64,000 nt of DNA from Lachnospiraceae bacterium (GTDB taxonomy: Bacteria; Bacillota; Clostridia; Lachnospirales; Lachnospiraceae), in assembly GCA_902363135.1 (NCBI GenBank), contig CABIZF010000004.1, positions 124,001 to 188,000 of the forward strand, in the 5' to 3' direction. Of the stretch, positions 8,611 to 17,251 are shown piece after piece (position 1 is the stretch's first letter; the number at the start of each line of letters is the position of its first letter). The notes below the pieces were generated by a model. That model worked only from the letters and a program-made list of their open reading frames with translations. It was not told the DNA's origin and made no database searches. Both the position numbers and the translations under genes were made by a program.

Positions 8611-8640
8611 AATATACCACACCTGACTCCACTTTGTCAA
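8611..8640 (-). promoter_or_regulatory. Sigma-A promoter of the ptsG-licT-ptsH-ptsI operon
   Basis: The minus strand has TTGACA (complement of 8635-8640) and TATATT (8611-8616) separated by 18 bases. Transcription would begin about ten bases before the RAT-like site, giving a leader near 155 nucleotides. Confidence 0.8.
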
Positions 8641-8682
8641 GGCTGTTTTCCCAGATCAGGCAAATAGCAACAGTTCTTTGTT

Positions 8683-9732
8683 CTACTGAATTTTACTTAT
8701 AATCGTCGCATACAGCTTCTGATAATCTGCTTCCAGATAATGCAGGCCATCCTTTGTGCCAAACCCTTCCTGCTTCATCTGCCTGTATGTATTCACATAC
8801 CTGCTGCGAAATGCCACATACATCTTTTTATTAAAAGACTCAATCGAAGAATTCTTAATGCGGTATCTGCGGATCTTTTCATTTACCGGATTGACCGAAA
8901 GCACATAGAACTTTGTCTTCGGGAACTCCTTAATCAGTTTCTTATAATAGGTGATGTAGGAATTCACATTTTTGAGGTCGTTCACGCCGAGTGCCAGCAC
9001 GACCTTCACATTCGGATTCGTCTTCAGATAATAGCGCAGCTGTACACCTGCCGTGCTTTTCAGCCACGCGTATCCCTGTCCGCTCTTTGCAATGTAAAGG
9101 GTATCGGACGGGGCAACCGCACTCTGCATGCCGACCATCCGGGAATCCCCGACGAAAATATAGTCACCATTGAATACCTTGATGACATTCTTGCCTCTGG
9201 CATTCAGGTAATATCCATCCTTTACCGTATTCGTCACCCGTGTGCCGTTTGCACCGACGTAATATTTATGATTATCTACCCACGACTTTGTGACGATCGC
9301 ACCATTTTCTCCAACGTAATAGTACTTTCCGTTCCGCTTGACCCACTTGTTCTCCGCGCGGACACCATTCTTATCAAAGTAATAATACCTGCCGCCCTTC
9401 TTGATCCAGATGGACTCGGCACGTACTCCGTTCGCCTTAAAATAATAGGTCTTTCCTGAGAGCTTCTGCATGCGGCTGACCGCCATTCTTCCGCTCTTCA
9501 GAAAATAGTACGACCGCTTGCCGATCTTAATCCATGTATTTTTTGCATAGCTGCCATCCTTGTAGCGATAATACTTATCGGAGCCCTTTGTCACGATTTT
9601 TCCGTCTGCGCTCTTTGCCGCTGTCGAGACCGGTGCCGCGCTTGCCTGCACAGAAGCGATTCCCATCGAAAGCACCAGTAAAAGCAGCAACATCCATCCG
9701 ATGTGCACACCTTTTTTTCTTGAATGAATCAT
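8683..9732 (-). CDS. Secreted SGNH/GDSL hydrolase with cell-wall-binding repeats
   Basis: A 349-residue exported protein. Residues 1-32 are a basic, hydrophobic signal peptide ending near VQASA. About 45-190 holds six or more 20-residue aromatic repeats of the choline-binding type (motifs such as GKRSYYFLKSGRMA, GGRYYYFDKNGVRA, NGKYYYVGENGAI), which usually anchor proteins to wall polymers. The C-terminus is an SGNH esterase fold with nucleophile block FVGDSRMVG, the GVNDL block and the catalytic Asp/His segment KDGLHYL. It may de-esterify a surface glycan or O-acetylated polymer. The start at 9732 has AAAGGGGG just upstream; the upstream in-frame start at 9762 lacks this. It is monocistronic. 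Confidence 0.85.
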   Translation of the reverse strand: MIHSRKKGVHIGWMLLLLLVLSMGIASVQASAAPVSTAAKSADGKIVTKGSDKYYRYKDGSYAKNTWIKIGKRSYYFLKSGRMAVSRMQKLSGKTYYFKANGVRAESIWIKKGGRYYYFDKNGVRAENKWVKRNGKYYYVGENGAIVTKSWVDNHKYYVGANGTRVTNTVKDGYYLNARGKNVIKVFNGDYIFVGDSRMVGMQSAVAPSDTLYIAKSGQGYAWLKSTAGVQLRYYLKTNPNVKVVLALGVNDLKNVNSYITYYKKLIKEFPKTKFYVLSVNPVNEKIRRYRIKNSSIESFNKKMYVAFRSRYVNTYRQMKQEGFGTKDGLHYLEADYQKLYATIISKIQ

Positions 9733-9775
9733 AATACCCCCTTTGAGTCTGTTTGTCTGCAACTTTCACTATACC

Positions 9776-9880
9776 CTACTTCCGGCTGTTTGTCAAACCG
9801 CCCCACATGCGGTTGCGATACTCATTCGCGGATGCTCCGGTAATCTTTTTAAATTTCCTACCCATATAGATGGAAGAAAT
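9776..9880 (-). pseudogene. Relic of an AraC-family regulator C-terminus
   Basis: About 33 codons before a stop at 9776 read as IYMGRKFKKITGASANEYRNR, the last helix of an AraC/XylS DNA-binding domain. There is no upstream HTH in any frame; the sequence beyond 9880 belongs to the HipA relic on the other strand. This is a 3' scrap left by a rearrangement. Confidence 0.65.
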
Positions 9881-10440
9881 GCAGGAAAGATGGAATATGA
9901 CTATTCCTGCTGTGCCAGACAATGTGGCATTACCATGAGTGAGACCAGACTGTTTCCATCGAATAAATGTGAAGGATATTTTGGAACAAAACGATTTGAC
10001 CGAATTGTGGATAAAACCGGTAAAAAACGAATCCACATGCTGACCGCCGCGGCTCTTCTGGAATTGGATTTCGAACAACCAAGTCTGGATTATCACAGTT
10101 TAATGAAACTGACGAAAATTTTGACAAGAGATAACCCGGAGGATCTCAGAAATATGTTCCGCCGCATGTGTTTTAATGTTTACGCCCATAACCGCGATGA
10201 TCATTCTAAAAATTTCACGTATTTATACTATGAGGAAAAGGATTGCTGGCGATTAAGTCCAGCATATGACCTTACTTACAGTAATACTTATTATGGAGAA
10301 CACACAACCACGGTTGATGGAAATGGGCGTAATCCAGGAGAAAAAGAAATTCTGGCAGTCGGCGTTTCCGCTGGAATGGAAAAGCGGAATGTAAAAGAAT
10401 TATGAACTAAATTGCAGATTGTGTAAAACAGATATTGAGG
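9866..10440 (+). pseudogene. HipA-type serine/threonine kinase remnant
   Basis: The frame running to TGA at 10405 encodes the C-terminal kinase half of a HipA-like toxin: CGITMSETRLF, GTKRFDR, the catalytic loop AHNRDDHSKNF, LSPAYDLTYS and a GRNPGEKEILAVG tail. The N-terminal about 200 residues are missing. Near 10385 a frameshift is likely, because another frame continues with AECKRIMN, the normal end of this family. The fragment abuts an AraC relic on the other strand at about 9880. No HipB partner is present, so an active toxin is unlikely. Confidence 0.75.
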
Positions 10441-10473
10441 AAATATCTTTCGTAATTCAAAAATTAATGACTG

Positions 10474-11556
10474 CTATCCCCGTATTCGTCGCACCCCAGC
10501 ATGCACGCCATCCCGGATCAGATACAGCACCGACGCTGCCCCGACTGACGCCAGAAAAACCGCGCCTGCGACGAGCGGGTAAAATTTGAAGCGCGCCGTG
10601 ATATCCGAGACATATGGAATGAGGTAGACCTGGTAGACAATCTTGTCAAAGATCCATGAAATCAGATAGACACCGAGAGATATTTTTGAGAGGTAAATCA
10701 TGCCCTCCTGCAGGAAGTGCGGCCAGCGATCCGGATGCAGATGCAGCATCAGATTAAACCACAGGGTCGCTGTGATCAGGTTCTCCCCTCCCCACGTACT
10801 GTTGGAGCCCCAAATAAAGGATCCGCCGTAGCTGCGGTAGTAATTGTATACCCCAAAGACTGTTATCGCGAGCACAAGCAGCGCCAGATTCTTTTTGCGG
10901 CTGATCTGCCAGTCATATTCCCGCAGGTACCTTCCGACAAAGTAGTAGGTGATCGGGTACATCGCCGTGAAAAACGACGGCACGAGCTTATTGTATTCAT
11001 CCGATACCATCGGATGCAGCCACCAGCCAGGCTCCACAAGATTGAAATTGTTCAGCATCTTCGGCAGCATCGTCAGGCCGATCATCGTCAGCACCAGCAG
11101 CTTCCTCTGCCGCTGATCCTCAAGCCCCTGCCAGATCAGGTTCAGAAACGGAATCAGACAGAACAGCCCGATGTACATCTCGATGTACCACGCGTAATTT
11201 GCACCTTTAAAAGCCAGGATGGAGAGCAGACCGGAGTAAAAGGTGATATCTTCCCCTTGCACAAATTTCTTAAACAGCAGGCAGGCAATGCTCGCCAGCA
11301 GATAGATCTCGATCGTCTTCCACAGTCCTTTATAATACCCCTTCGACAGCTTCTTCTGCCCCATCAGGTAGCCGGTCAGAATCAGAAAAAGCGGCACACA
11401 GGTCATAAAAAAAGACCGGTACATGCACATCACGAGCATCGGTATGCCACACACCTCCTGCTTGTAAAAGCCGCCGTTCAGCAGGAAGTGCACTGAAATG
11501 ACACTGAATACGGCGACACACCGAATCAGGTCGGCGTTCAGGTTACGCTTGGTCAT
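10474..11556 (-). CDS. Acyltransferase family 3 membrane protein (OafA/WecH type)
   Basis: A 360-residue integral membrane protein. It begins NADLIRCVAVFSVISVHFLL, the first membrane helix with the conserved His of acyltransferase-3 proteins, followed by about nine further helices; RSFFMTCVPLFLILTGYLMG is the second signature. Such enzymes move acetyl or succinyl groups to sugars of surface polymers. ATG at 11556 follows AAAGGAG by six bases; the frame extends upstream into repeat DNA but is not expected to be translated there. The acceptor is unknown. It could modify the wall polymers made elsewhere in the window. Confidence 0.85.
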   Translation of the reverse strand: MTKRNLNADLIRCVAVFSVISVHFLLNGGFYKQEVCGIPMLVMCMYRSFFMTCVPLFLILTGYLMGQKKLSKGYYKGLWKTIEIYLLASIACLLFKKFVQGEDITFYSGLLSILAFKGANYAWYIEMYIGLFCLIPFLNLIWQGLEDQRQRKLLVLTMIGLTMLPKMLNNFNLVEPGWWLHPMVSDEYNKLVPSFFTAMYPITYYFVGRYLREYDWQISRKKNLALLVLAITVFGVYNYYRSYGGSFIWGSNSTWGGENLITATLWFNLMLHLHPDRWPHFLQEGMIYLSKISLGVYLISWIFDKIVYQVYLIPYVSDITARFKFYPLVAGAVFLASVGAASVLYLIRDGVHAGVRRIRG

Positions 11557-11580
11557 AGAAACTCCTTTCTCTTTCCTTCT

Positions 11581-11838
11581 TCGTTTCGAGCTCAGTCCCT
11601 GGCAATTTCTTTGCCAGTGCCTGTCTTTATCGTTTGCTGTTGCTTTTTTTCGTCGTTTCGAGCACAGGCCAGTGACACGCTTGCTATGCAAGCTACTCGC
11701 TGCTACGCAGCTCCTGTCTTTATCGTTTGCTGTTGCTTTCTTTCATCGTTTCGAGCACAGGCCAGTGACACGCTTGCTATGCAAGCTACTCGCTGCTACG
11801 CAGCTCCTGTCTTTATCGTTTGCTGTTGCTCGAAACTG
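11581..11838. repeat. Tandem repeat array (72 + 93 + 93 bp)
   Basis: Units start at 11581, 11653 and 11746, each with TCGTTTCGAG and each ending in CTGTCTTTATCGTTTGCTG. Units two and three are almost identical and contain two small hairpins, GCTTGC-TAT-GCAAGC and GCTGC-TAC-GCAGC; unit one lacks that part. The array fills the gap between two minus-strand genes. No gene is supported here. Confidence 0.85.
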
Positions 11839-11839
11839 G

Positions 11840-13159
11840 TTACACAAATTTTGCTTTGGGGTAGATCCGCTGCATCCGGCTATCCGGAAAATGTTCATCG
11901 AGCTGCTGCTCAATCGCATTCGTCGGAGCCGCTCCGGTCTGGCGGGCAGAGTAGCGGGCCAGTGCCAGGGCGGAGAGCGTCATATTTGCGATCATCAAAA
12001 CAACTGCGATCCACGTCAGCACCGGACCGATTTTCTTTGGTATCTTTTCGATCCAGCCGGAGAACAGCGGGTAAATTCCCTTCAGCCATACAACCGCTGC
12101 GATCCCCCAAAAAAAGCAGTAGAGCAGGTTGATTCTTCCGCCAAGGTTGAACGGGATGTCACTGTAGTCCCAGAAGGTCGTGCCAAATAAAAGCTCCGTA
12201 AAAACACTGCACAGATACTCATAGGCGCCGCCGACGATCGTGCCGTATGCAAATATATAGCGGTCGCTTTTATCTTTATACTTATAGAGAAACGCTGTCA
12301 GAAGCGCACACGCCAGTCCCCAGACGACACTGAACGGGCCATAGACGACGCTGCTGCGGCTCATCCAGTAGCCCATCGTGATCCGGCAGAAAATCGTCTC
12401 TACGATATCTCCGAGGAACGCGCCGATCAGAAAGAGCCAGATCAGCTTATACAGGCTGCATCCGGCAGCGAAGCAGGCCGCCTCCGGCGCCTCTTCTTTT
12501 TGCTTTGCCGCAACCAGCTCTTCCGTGCGGATATTCGGATAAGTCTTTTCCAGTCTCTTCCGGATCATCCGCGTGATCGCATTGCCGAACGTATCGGTCA
12601 TCTGCTGCATGCCATCCGTCCACGCTGCCATTCGGTTCACATGCCGTCGCCATTTCCAGACAACAGCCAGTGTCCCAGAAAGATCTGCCGCAAATAAAAC
12701 GCCCACAACGATCAGGATGATTTTTCCAATAAAATGTGGAATAAGATGCACCAGACTTAAGATCAGCCCATTTCCAAAATAAAGCTCAATCACAGCACCT
12801 GCTCCGTACAGCAAAAGAAGCGGTGCCGTAATAAATCCGCCGAATCCAAACCGCTGCTCACTGTAGTCCCGCCATTTCCGGTGAAAAATATGCTCCAGCA
12901 CTACGCCGGTCACAATGGTCAGAAATGCCAGAAGCAACATACCACCGATGAACAGAAACACAGGCGTACCTTTCAGTTCCTTTAAAAAGATCGCATTGAC
13001 CACTGCCCCGACACCATATACCGGACAGAGCGGAAGGCTCATGACACCCGCATTGATAAATGTTTTTCGCTTCAGGCTCTCCATGGCCACGCCAAGCGCC
13101 CAGCCGAGCACCGAATATGCAAAGAACAGCCAGAGCAGTTCATATGTTGTGTAGCCCAT
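11840..13159 (-). CDS. Duplicated CmpB-type (putative ABC transporter type IV) membrane protein
   Basis: A 439-residue polytopic membrane protein made of two copies of the ABC_trans_CmpB domain (DUF1113). Copy one (about 1-200) has LLWLFFAYSVLGWALGV, LPLCPVYGVGAV and DYSEQRFGFGGFI. Copy two (about 230-410) has LIWLFLIGAFLGDIVET, VYGPFSVVWGLA and DYSDIPFNLGGRI. A charged cytoplasmic stretch joins them. The family usually has a single copy of about 200-250 residues, so this is an internal fusion. Function is not established; no ATPase subunit is next to it. The ATG follows GAGGAG by seven bases. Confidence 0.75.
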   Translation of the reverse strand: MGYTTYELLWLFFAYSVLGWALGVAMESLKRKTFINAGVMSLPLCPVYGVGAVVNAIFLKELKGTPVFLFIGGMLLLAFLTIVTGVVLEHIFHRKWRDYSEQRFGFGGFITAPLLLLYGAGAVIELYFGNGLILSLVHLIPHFIGKIILIVVGVLFAADLSGTLAVVWKWRRHVNRMAAWTDGMQQMTDTFGNAITRMIRKRLEKTYPNIRTEELVAAKQKEEAPEAACFAAGCSLYKLIWLFLIGAFLGDIVETIFCRITMGYWMSRSSVVYGPFSVVWGLACALLTAFLYKYKDKSDRYIFAYGTIVGGAYEYLCSVFTELLFGTTFWDYSDIPFNLGGRINLLYCFFWGIAAVVWLKGIYPLFSGWIEKIPKKIGPVLTWIAVVLMIANMTLSALALARYSARQTGAAPTNAIEQQLDEHFPDSRMQRIYPKAKFV

Positions 13160-13202
13160 TTTTTCTTTCTCCTCTAATTTTTCTGATAATACTTATATGT
13201 TC

Positions 13203-13234
13203 AGCCTTATCATGCAAGCATGATAAGGCTTTTT
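13203..13234. terminator. Strong hairpin between two minus-strand genes
   Basis: AGCCTTATCATG and CATGATAAGGCT form a perfect 12-bp stem. The T-run follows on the plus strand only, although both neighbouring genes are on the minus strand. It may be a stranded terminator or processing hairpin. Confidence 0.5.
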
Positions 13235-13236
13235 GA

Positions 13237-13260
13237 CCTTTTGACCCTGGCATCATCACC
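13237..13260. repeat. 24-bp direct repeat, copy 1 (of 2)
   Basis: This stretch, which includes the stop of the secreted-protein gene, recurs at 14257-14280 with one mismatch in 24. The pair flanks the gene exactly. Confidence 0.8.
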
Positions 13261-14155
13261 CTGCAAAATGCGCCTCATCAAAATATCCCCAGTGCATCCC
13301 GTCACTTGATTCTTCCCAGACTGCCGAATCCGGGTCTGCAAACCAGCCTTCCGCACCATCCGCGTTCCGGCATAAAATCCAGCGCATGCCATTTTTGAGC
13401 ACAACCTGAAGCAACGATACCGTATCTCCCGGTGCGACCGTAAACGCTTCCTGGCCGCTCTCCACATCCGTCTTCACGGAAAAGCTCTGCCAGGCCGTCC
13501 ATGTCTTTGTCTCATCCAGAATCCCCGGCTGATCCACCTGCGTGATCGTCGCTTCATCGATCTGATAGTCCAGATCGACCGATACAATCCCTGCGCAGGA
13601 AAGCGTATCATTCCACCGGACGGTAAACGTATCTCCCTCCGATCTTACAAAAGTCACGCCACGTGCCCATCCACTCAAAATATGATTGGGCACTTCTCCT
13701 TCTGTCCGGCTCAGCTTTGCTAGATCGGTCGACTGAAACGGCAGTCCCGCCTCCTTTTCCGTGAGCGCAAGCACCTGTTCACTGTAATCGTTATCTGAAA
13801 TGCTCATCGCAAATAAAAGGATACGGCCATCTGCCAGCGTTCCCTTATCCATTCGCCACATATATGCATAATCATCAATAAAGCTGGACGGCTGGCTATC
13901 ATTCACATAGAGATCCAGTACCGCCTGTCTGGCTGTTTCTGTATCATCAAGCTCCTTTTCGGTCGTCTGCCAGACGAACTGCTCTGTCGTCCCGTCCCCG
14001 TCCAGATCCAGATCGTATGCGACACCGGCCTCCAGTCCATAGACCTGCGCCTCTTCTGCTTCTTCTGCCTGTGCCACACTGCCTGCGAACAGGGTTGTAA
14101 ACACAAGGGCAGACAACATCACAGCATTTCTTTTTCTGAATTTTGATATGTACAT
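13256..14155 (-). CDS. Secreted hypothetical protein with a C-terminal SH3-like segment
   Basis: A 299-residue protein with a clear signal peptide (positive start, hydrophobic core LSALVFTTLFAG, cleavage near VAQA-EE). An acidic DLDLDGDGTTEQF motif near residue 50 looks like a calcium-binding or FG-GAP-type loop. Near the C-terminus VAPGDTVSLLQVVLKNGMRW and EGWFADPD have the spacing of a bacterial SH3 domain. I do not recognise the family further. ATG at 14155 has GGAGG eight bases upstream. The gene is flanked by a 24-bp direct repeat, which suggests arrival as a unit or a duplication of its edges. Confidence 0.7.
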   Translation of the reverse strand: MYISKFRKRNAVMLSALVFTTLFAGSVAQAEEAEEAQVYGLEAGVAYDLDLDGDGTTEQFVWQTTEKELDDTETARQAVLDLYVNDSQPSSFIDDYAYMWRMDKGTLADGRILLFAMSISDNDYSEQVLALTEKEAGLPFQSTDLAKLSRTEGEVPNHILSGWARGVTFVRSEGDTFTVRWNDTLSCAGIVSVDLDYQIDEATITQVDQPGILDETKTWTAWQSFSVKTDVESGQEAFTVAPGDTVSLLQVVLKNGMRWILCRNADGAEGWFADPDSAVWEESSDGMHWGYFDEAHFAG

Positions 14156-14256
14156 AGTCGCCTCCTGAATTCTTATATACAATATACAAATGATGTTATG
14201 GACAAAAGGTATTTTGTCCCCTATGATACACGGATTGCTTCGCATTTCATGCATGG

Positions 14257-14280
14257 CCTTTTGACCCTAGCATCATCACC
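14257..14280. repeat. 24-bp direct repeat, copy 2
   Basis: Matches 13237-13260 at 23 of 24 positions. It lies about 100 bases upstream of the secreted-protein start. Confidence 0.8.
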
Positions 14281-14329
14281 ATACAAATATTACCCTACTT
14301 TATCTGAAAATACCACTGACAAATTCTTA

Positions 14330-14376
14330 AGAAAACACAAAGAGGCGACTGTACTCGTCGTTGAGTACAGTCGCCT
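14330..14376 (-). terminator. Terminator of the bce operon
   Basis: A perfect 14-bp stem, AGGCGACTGTACTC (14343-14356) with GAGTACAGTCGCCT (14363-14376), lies just past the permease stop. On the minus strand it is followed by CTTTGTGTTTTC. Confidence 0.75.
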
Positions 14377-14381
14377 GCCAT

Positions 14382-16403
14382 TTAGTTTCCGCTCACGATG
14401 CGATAGTATGCACGTGAGGTAAACAAATATACCAGAATATAAAATACGGTAAACACACCGAAGCATCCAACCGCGATCCGGATCAGAAAGCTCTGATCGC
14501 TTAATCCAAACAGCATCAGGATCTTACTCAGAAACGGAAATGCAAATGTAAGGTGAAGCCCCGCCATCGCCGGTGGGAGAATAAATACCGTGAGCATCTG
14601 AGAATTGATGCTGCGCCGGATCTCCCGTTTCGTCATTCCGACCTTCTGCATGACCTCGAACCTGGACTGATCCTCATATCCTTCTGTGATCTGCTTGTAA
14701 TACATGATCAGGATCATCGCCAGAATAAAGACGCTGCCCAGGATGATACCGAGTGCGAACAATCCGCTGAACGTACCAAAAAAGTAGCTGCGGTCATCCG
14801 CAATGCATTCCGTCGAATATGCGATATCCATATCCATCCATTTTTTGCTGATCGCCAGCGAAATTCCTTCCTCGATCTTGATCTGCTGTTCATCGCTGCA
14901 GTCGACATTGAATCCAAAATATCCACGGACGTCTGATGCATAGTCACCGTAGACCTTCTTTTCCTCCTTTTCGACCTGATACACAGAATCCATATCCGGC
15001 ACAATCAAAAAATAAGTCGTGTTGATCTCATAGGATGCCACCTTATTGTCAAAAGGCTGCGGCACTGTCTTCTTCACCTTCCACGTATCCAGATTTCCGA
15101 TCTTCATGGTCTCATACGGATATTCCTGCCCGCGATTGACGCCGATCAGGATCTCTCCTTCTGAAAGCGTCTCGTCCTTGCCGGTCACACAGTTATAGTC
15201 GGAAAGAGGGATCACCAGAAGATTTCTCAGATCCGAAACATCACTCAGGCTGCTCGCCGATACTCCTGCCCGTTGAAACGCAAGCCGGTCGCCGTCTGCA
15301 AGCGCCGCAACAGAAAGATAACGGTAGCGCCATGCATCTTTCATCGTAAATCCATGTCGCTGCATATATTCTTCTGAAATGCTCTGCAGCAGATCCAGAT
15401 GTTCCTCCTCTCCATCCCATACAGCCAGCTGCATATCCCTCGGATACTGTCTGCGCAGAATGTTTTCTTTGCCGATATACAGACAACCGGAAGAAGAAAT
15501 CATGACAAGCACCATCGTAGAAAGAATGCAGATCGATGCCAGACCTGCACCGTTGCGCTTCATCCGGTACAGCATGGAGGAAACGGAAATAAAGTGGTTT
15601 GGCTTATAATAGTAGCACTTCCATTTTTTCAGCCATCTGCACAGCACAACGGAGCCGGAAATAAAGATCAGGTAGGTCCCAAGAATGACCATCAGCACTG
15701 CTGCGAAAAAATACATCAGTGCAGACACCGGATTCTCGATCGTCACCGCAATGTAGTATGCGCCGGCCAGAAGCACCACACCCAGAATCGCCAGCAGCAG
15801 ATTCCCTTTTGGTGGCTTTTCACCCTCTGCCGTGCCATGCAGCAGCCCGATCGGATTGGACATCCGGATCTGCCGCAGATTGTTCAGCAAAATCAGAGCA
15901 AAAATCACAAGAAACAGCACCGTTGTCCGAAAAGCTGCCAGACCATCCACCGAGAATGCAAGCGTGATCTGCCCGCCCAGCATATGGATCAGCAGCATCT
16001 CACTCGCCTTGGAAAAGAGGATGCCAAGCAGAAGTCCGCCAAGCAAAGAGACCGCCGTCGTCAAAATACACTCCCATACGAGAATGCGCGCGAGATTCCA
16101 TTTCCCCATGCCAAGAATGTTGTAAAGCCCGAACTCGCGCTTTCTTCTGCGAATCAGAAACGAATTTGTGTAGAACAGAAAGATCAGAGAAAAAATGATA
16201 AATACACCATTTCCCATCCCGAGCATTTCCTGCACGCTTCTGCCACCCTTAATCCCTGCAATGACCGGATTGGCGCCGAGATACCGCATCAGATAGCTCA
16301 TCATAATCATACAGATACAGGTCAGGAGATAGGGACCGTACGTATTTCCGTTTTTCCGGATCCCGGTTGCCGCGAGCTTTGGGTAAAATCCAAGTCGTCT
16401 CAT
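14382..16403 (-). CDS. BceB-type ABC transporter permease
   Basis: A 673-residue permease of the BceB/VraG family, which detects and removes peptide antibiotics bound to lipid II-cycle intermediates. An FtsX-like helix pair appears near residues 60-160, with the family segment FYTNSFLIRRRKREFGLYNI near 75-95. Six more helices follow, then a large extracellular domain of about 200 residues (roughly 310-520), and three C-terminal helices, matching the ten-helix layout and length. Its ATG overlaps the ATPase stop by four bases. With the upstream histidine kinase, which has almost no outer loop, the permease is the likely sensor. The specific drug is not readable from sequence. Confidence 0.9.
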   Translation of the reverse strand: MRRLGFYPKLAATGIRKNGNTYGPYLLTCICMIMMSYLMRYLGANPVIAGIKGGRSVQEMLGMGNGVFIIFSLIFLFYTNSFLIRRRKREFGLYNILGMGKWNLARILVWECILTTAVSLLGGLLLGILFSKASEMLLIHMLGGQITLAFSVDGLAAFRTTVLFLVIFALILLNNLRQIRMSNPIGLLHGTAEGEKPPKGNLLLAILGVVLLAGAYYIAVTIENPVSALMYFFAAVLMVILGTYLIFISGSVVLCRWLKKWKCYYYKPNHFISVSSMLYRMKRNGAGLASICILSTMVLVMISSSGCLYIGKENILRRQYPRDMQLAVWDGEEEHLDLLQSISEEYMQRHGFTMKDAWRYRYLSVAALADGDRLAFQRAGVSASSLSDVSDLRNLLVIPLSDYNCVTGKDETLSEGEILIGVNRGQEYPYETMKIGNLDTWKVKKTVPQPFDNKVASYEINTTYFLIVPDMDSVYQVEKEEKKVYGDYASDVRGYFGFNVDCSDEQQIKIEEGISLAISKKWMDMDIAYSTECIADDRSYFFGTFSGLFALGIILGSVFILAMILIMYYKQITEGYEDQSRFEVMQKVGMTKREIRRSINSQMLTVFILPPAMAGLHLTFAFPFLSKILMLFGLSDQSFLIRIAVGCFGVFTVFYILVYLFTSRAYYRIVSGN

Positions 16404-17164
16404 TCCCGGTCACCACCTGTCGCCAGCAGTGTAAGCGTATCGGAAATCTTCTGATACAGCTGCTCATTCGTACTTGTCCCACGGTAGATCTGGTGGAACA
16501 CCTCGCCGTCCCGGATGAAAAGCACCCGGCCTGCATGGCTCGCCGCCTTGACAGAATGCGTCACCATGAGGATCGTCTGCCCGCTGTCGTTGATTGAAGA
16601 GAACAGTCGCAGCATCTCATCCGTTGAACGTGAATCCAGCGCCCCGGTCGGCTCATCCGCGAGGATCAGCTTCGGGTGTGTGATCAGCGCCCGTGCCGCT
16701 GCCGCCCTCTGCTTCTGTCCGCCGGATACTTCATATGGAAATTTCTGCAGAATATCTGCGATCCCAAGCTTCCGTGCGATCGGCTCGAGCCGTTTTACCA
16801 TCTCCTCGTAAGGCGCTCCGGCGAGCACAAGCGGCAGAAAAATATTGTCCTGCAAAGAAAAGGTGTCAAGCAGGTTAAATTCCTGAAAAACAAAGCCAAG
16901 ATTGTCTCTTCGGAACGCCGCGCGCTCCGATTCCCGGATTCTGGAAAAATCTCTGCCATCAAGCAGGATGCTTCCTGCTGTCGGCTTATCGAGCGCTGCC
17001 AGAATGTTCAGAAGCGTTGTCTTTCCGGACCCTGACTCGCCCATGATCGCGACATACTCGCCGCACTCCACATCAAAGGTCACATTTTTCAGCGCCTGTA
17101 CCTGATTGCCGCCGAAACGGGTCGTATAAATTTTCTTCAGATTCCTTACTGATAAAATCGCCAT
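16400..17164 (-). CDS. BceA-type ABC transporter ATP-binding protein
   Basis: A 254-residue ATPase of the MacB/BceA class. Walker A is GESGSGKTTLL, the Q-loop lies in FVFQEFNLLDT, the signature is VSGGQKQRAAAARAL, and Walker B LILADEPTGALDS is followed by the H-loop VTHS. It energises the BceB permease encoded by the overlapping next gene. AGGAGG lies seven bases before ATG. Between this gene and the kinase upstream is a 161-base gap with a BceR-type palindrome and a -10 box, so the transporter has its own inducible promoter besides any read-through. Confidence 0.92.
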   Translation of the reverse strand: MAILSVRNLKKIYTTRFGGNQVQALKNVTFDVECGEYVAIMGESGSGKTTLLNILAALDKPTAGSILLDGRDFSRIRESERAAFRRDNLGFVFQEFNLLDTFSLQDNIFLPLVLAGAPYEEMVKRLEPIARKLGIADILQKFPYEVSGGQKQRAAAARALITHPKLILADEPTGALDSRSTDEMLRLFSSINDSGQTILMVTHSVKAASHAGRVLFIRDGEVFHQIYRGTSTNEQLYQKISDTLTLLATGGDRE

Positions 17165-17251
17165 TTTACTCCTCCTGATATGTCATAACCGAATGCTGCT
17201 TCGCAGCTTAAAAAAGGCATCCATAAGCCTTCTCTCCTGCTCACGGATGCC

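Noticed and set aside
11581..11838. Tandem repeats considered as a CRISPR array
   Set aside because: Units are adjacent and of 72-93 bp without unique spacers, and no cas gene is present.
11611..12132. Plus-strand frame with repeated FIVCCCF segments
   Set aside because: It is created by the 93-bp tandem repeats and then runs antisense into the CmpB-type gene; no start signal.
14155..14254. Longer start for the secreted protein at 14254
   Set aside because: It would put 33 residues before a clear signal peptide; the ATG at 14155 has its own strong ribosome site.
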